A DNA stretch of 64,000 nt. It comes from Nematostella vectensis (Eukaryota > Cnidaria > Anthozoa > Actiniaria > Edwardsiidae). The position numbers and the translations under genes were made by a program. Positions 61,379-64,000 of the stretch are shown piece after piece (position 1 is the first letter of the stretch; each line of letters opens with the position of its first letter). The notes beneath the pieces were generated by a model. It saw only the letters and a list, made by a program, of their open reading frames with translations, did not search any database and was not told the DNA's origin. The stretch spans positions 8,363,540 to 8,427,539 of the forward strand of contig NC_064042.1 of assembly GCF_932526225.1 (NCBI RefSeq), read 5' to 3'.

Positions 61379-63275
61379 ATGGGTACAAGTTCACCCCTCA
61401 CCGCACAAATGGCGACTAAAGCCACCAGCGCAACTACATCTGCCACAGACTACATGTCAGGACCGACCCAGGAACGACGCATCATCATTCAGAGTTCCCT
61501 ACTCGTCCTTCTCATGATTTTTGGTATTCTCATGAATGGTTCCATGTGCGCGCTCTTCGTCCGATTCAAGAGCATGCGAAACGTCGTTAAACTTGGACTT
61601 GTTCTCGACTTGGCGATTGTCGAGCTACTCGACGTCATGGTGAACATTCCACTGTTCATGGATTACTACCTCTTCACCCAGAAACGCAACTTGACCATAG
61701 AGTTGCGCTGGTATACGGTTCTTTTTCATCGGTATTTTCTCTTAAATGATCTCTTCACACAACTCGGGCTGACCCTCGACTGCCTACTTGGAGTCCGGTA
61801 CGGATATCGCTACGACTATCGAAAAACAACTAGGAATATCCTGGTTTATATCTTCATGAAATGGGTCGTGTTATTTATCTTACTTCTATCTTTCTCCCTC
61901 GACGATTATGGGCAAGACTTTGGGGAGATCGTCAGTGATGAAGTTTACCAGCGCGTGCTGTTTGGTCCAAGGCAGATAATCTGGAAAGTGGTGATACCCG
62001 CAACACTTGGCACGAGCGCGCTGTTTATCCTGCTAACGACTTGTGTGATAAAGAAAAGTAGGGATGACATTAAGCGGCGATATGGACTCAGGGTGTTCGG
62101 CCGAGGAAGTAAGGATCACAGCAAGGCATTGGCTACTTTGGTCATCAATATGGCAATGCAGACAGCTCTAAGAATTCCTGCAATAACCTACAGGTACAAC
62201 ATATTAAAGGGAGAACCTTAAAAACACGTTTTAACGCGTTATTTGTAATTAATCTGTAAATGTTTTTTTTTTCATTCTATTCTCCCCATTTAAATTTATT
62301 TTCAGTCCTTATTTTCTGTTCTTGTAAAAAGCCAAGCCTACTACTGTAATCTCCCTTTTTAACAGCTACATCGCGATCAAAGGCGACATAGAAAATGACC
62401 GTTGGTATGCGTTCAGCGCCTACTTCTTCCTCTTCGCCTCCAGCAGTCTGATGCCAGTCATCTTCTACTCTCGCGCCATGCGATTCCGCCGGGCTTTACT
62501 CCAATTCCTGCGGCATCCCTGCAAAGCGAGCTCTTACCTGGATCACGTGGCAAGCTTGGGCGTAACTATGCACCGCAATGGCATGGACATGAAGGTCAAG
62601 GTCATTTGCAAGGGAGTAAGAGGGGATATTGGGGGCGGAGTAAGACTTGAGTGGGACAGCCGTGTCTTCAGTAACACCCCAAGCAGAGAACAGACGCTCG
62701 CTACAGATACTTCTATTCGCAGCTCACGTGGTAATATCTCGACTGATTCCAGCATGCTGAGGAGCCGGAGCGCCACAAGTGTTGATGTCATTAGAGTTGT
62801 AGAAGCGGCGGAATATAGTATTAATGTGATTGGGGATGATGCGCCCCCTTGTCAGGGGAGGATAGAGGCTGTTGGTAGTGTTGGTGTGATTGGGGATGAT
62901 GCAGCCCCTTGTCAGGGGAAGGTAGAGGCTGTTGTTCGTGTTGGTGTGATTGGGTGTAAGGCGCCCCCTTGTCAGGGGAAAATAGTGGCTGTTGACATTA
63001 CTGGTGTGATTGGGTGTAAGGCGCCCCCTTGTCAGGGGAAAATAGTGGCTGTTGATATTACTGGTGTGATTGGGTGTAAGGCGCCCCCTTGTCAGGGGAA
63101 TATAGTGGCTGTTGGTAGTGTTGGTGTGATTGGGGATGCTTCGGCCCCTTGTCAGGGGAATAAAGGGGCTGTTTGTAATGATGGTGTGATAGGGGGTGAG
63201 ATTGCCCCGTGTAAAGACGTCAATATAGAAATTTTTACGATTGAAGGAGAGCTTACATATGACACGAAGTTCTAG
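61379..63275 (+). CDS. Divergent rhodopsin-like GPCR with repeat-bearing C-terminal tail (2 exons)
   Basis: Seven-helix receptor, ligand unknown. Exons 61379-62193 and 62366-63275 give 574 residues. TM1 about 35-62, TM2 69-97, TM3 112-138, TM4 153-173, TM5 200-223, TM6 249-271, TM7 286-306. Class A landmarks are altered. The TM2 NLAxAD region reads DLAIVEL (Asp to Glu). The TM3 end reads GVRYGY (DRY to VRY). TM7 reads SLMPVIFY where NPxxY is expected. The intron splits TM6 from TM7, and both sides join in phase. The cytoplasmic tail (about 265 residues) is long and ends in seven 20-residue repeats. I chose the ATG at 61379 because it precedes a Ser/Thr-rich N-terminus and TM1; the in-frame ATG at 61025 would add 118 residues. 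Confidence 0.85.
62821..63215 (+). repeat. 60-bp coding minisatellite in GPCR tail (7 copies)
   Basis: Units are exactly 60 bp (20 codons) and in frame. Consensus is GVIGxxAPPCQGKIxAVxxx; copies 3-5 (62941-63120) are nearly identical and the outer copies diverge. Each copy keeps a Pro-Cys-Gln-Gly core, except the last (APCKD). The opposite strand is open too, but that is a by-product of the repeat. Confidence 0.95.
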
Positions 63276-63846
63276 GTAGTCACCGAATTTTATGAAACTA
63301 TTAATGGTGATGACAATCATGATGACGATAAAATGTTAATCGTTGAGTAATACCATGATCACCTCGGATTTGTGTTTTCTAAGGGAAAATTTATACTAGC
63401 GAAATTCGAAAACAACAGATAGCTCTAAATTTCCCTTATGAATGATGAATTTAGTTTCGGGACTTCAACTAATCATCCCTCGGTTGCGGGTACAATTACT
63501 CACTAAATTCTCCCGTGCCATAATAATTTTAAAGACGCCGTTTCCTGTTTAATTATTTATTTTCCGTAGTCTGTCAGCTACCCTCATCACGCTTTTTTCT
63601 TTCTTTTTCATATGCTTATATCATGGATGTAGAAAGAGACTGCTAGATTTTCTCCGGGCGGGATACTAGATGTCATTTTTAAGACGAAATGTGTTCCTAC
63701 GTTACAAAAGGCGCGCCATTCGCTTTGTCGCACTCTTTTTCTGCCCATGCTTATATCTTTTTGTCGCGATGAAATAAACTAAATAAATAAATTGTTTAGT
63801 TGATTCGTTTTTAAAGTCCAAACTAACTACAGGGCTGAAACCGAAT
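63276..63846. other. 3' region of the GPCR
   Basis: AT-rich 3' UTR or spacer with AATAAA at 63773-63778, 500 bases after the stop. No gene recognised. Confidence 0.5.
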
Positions 63847-63847
63847 A

Positions 63848-64000
63848 CCTTATTACACCTAATTTTCGCGTCATTACATTTCGCGAATCTCGCGATTTTA
63901 AAAGATTCGCGAAAATAAAGTGACGCAAAAATTAAGTGTCGCGAAAATTAGGATGCGCGTGAGTACACAAGAATCCTTTGGGGGAATATTGGCCGTTTAT
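63848..64000. mobile_element. Partial MITE (same family as 18233-18718), cut by window end
   Basis: Begins ccttattacacctaattttcgcg and continues with gcgaaaattaagtgtcgcg motifs and a gtgagtacacaagaatcctttggg segment that aligns with 18320-18350. Right end outside the window. Confidence 0.8.

Noticed and set aside
62724-63320. 198-codon minus-strand ORF with Thr-Arg-Gly-Arg repeats
   Set aside because: Shadow of the GPCR coding repeat, which joins in phase to the seven-helix region on the plus strand.

Overview
This is a window of intron-rich animal DNA, most likely from an anthozoan cnidarian. Nematostella vectensis or a close relative is the best guess: the genes have vertebrate-like exon structures, there is an Ig-TIR (IL-1R-like) receptor, and the introns are full of short inverted-repeat elements. 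The species name is inference; I could not run a search. I rebuilt ten protein-coding genes by joining exons at GT/AG sites with matching phases.

Layout. (1) 1-6.7 kb, + strand: the 3' part of a TMCO3-type cation/proton antiporter. It is preceded by a 71-bp tandem array, with further arrays in its introns. (2) 7.2-11.5 kb, - strand: a secreted or surface WSC-like/TSP1/VWA protein, convergent with TMCO3. (3) 14.0-18.9 kb, + strand: EI24, complete. A 41-bp minisatellite starts over its stop codon and a hAT-like MITE lies downstream. (4) 20.4-22.1 and 24.1-27.8 kb, + strand: two tandem short-chain dehydrogenases of the RDH8/17beta-HSD1 type with identical intron phases. The second has lost most catalytic and cofactor motifs. 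(5) 32.5-35.9 kb, - strand: an IL-1R-like receptor (signal peptide, two Ig domains, TM, TIR). It is head-to-head with (6) 36.5-48.1 kb, + strand: ZNHIT6/BCD1 (box C/D snoRNP assembly), whose introns hold two giant tandem arrays. (7) 49.2-53.6 kb, - strand: EIF4E2/4EHP, complete. It is head-to-head with (8) 54.3-59.9 kb, + strand: the N-terminal half of an S28 serine peptidase (PRSS16-like). (9) 61.4-63.3 kb, + strand: a divergent rhodopsin-like GPCR with a 20-residue tandem repeat in its tail.

Most striking observation. Three different tandem arrays (52-bp x ~60, 35-bp x ~140, 77-bp x ~32) each start exactly at the 3' edge of a coding exon. Their unit contains the exon end and the 5' splice site, or what is left of it. 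In ZNHIT6 exon 5 this gives about 60 copies of one exon-end/donor junction, of which only the first keeps the reading frame. A fourth array starts across the EI24 stop codon. Expansion of minisatellites from exon borders looks like a recurring process at this locus.

The genes are unrelated housekeeping, immune and signalling functions and do not form a pathway. The two SDR genes are a local duplication. The two head-to-head pairs are about 0.6 kb apart between start codons and may share promoters. The rest is repeats: MITE-like hairpins, a pair of piggyBac-like non-autonomous elements, micro- and minisatellites, and AT-rich intergenic DNA.
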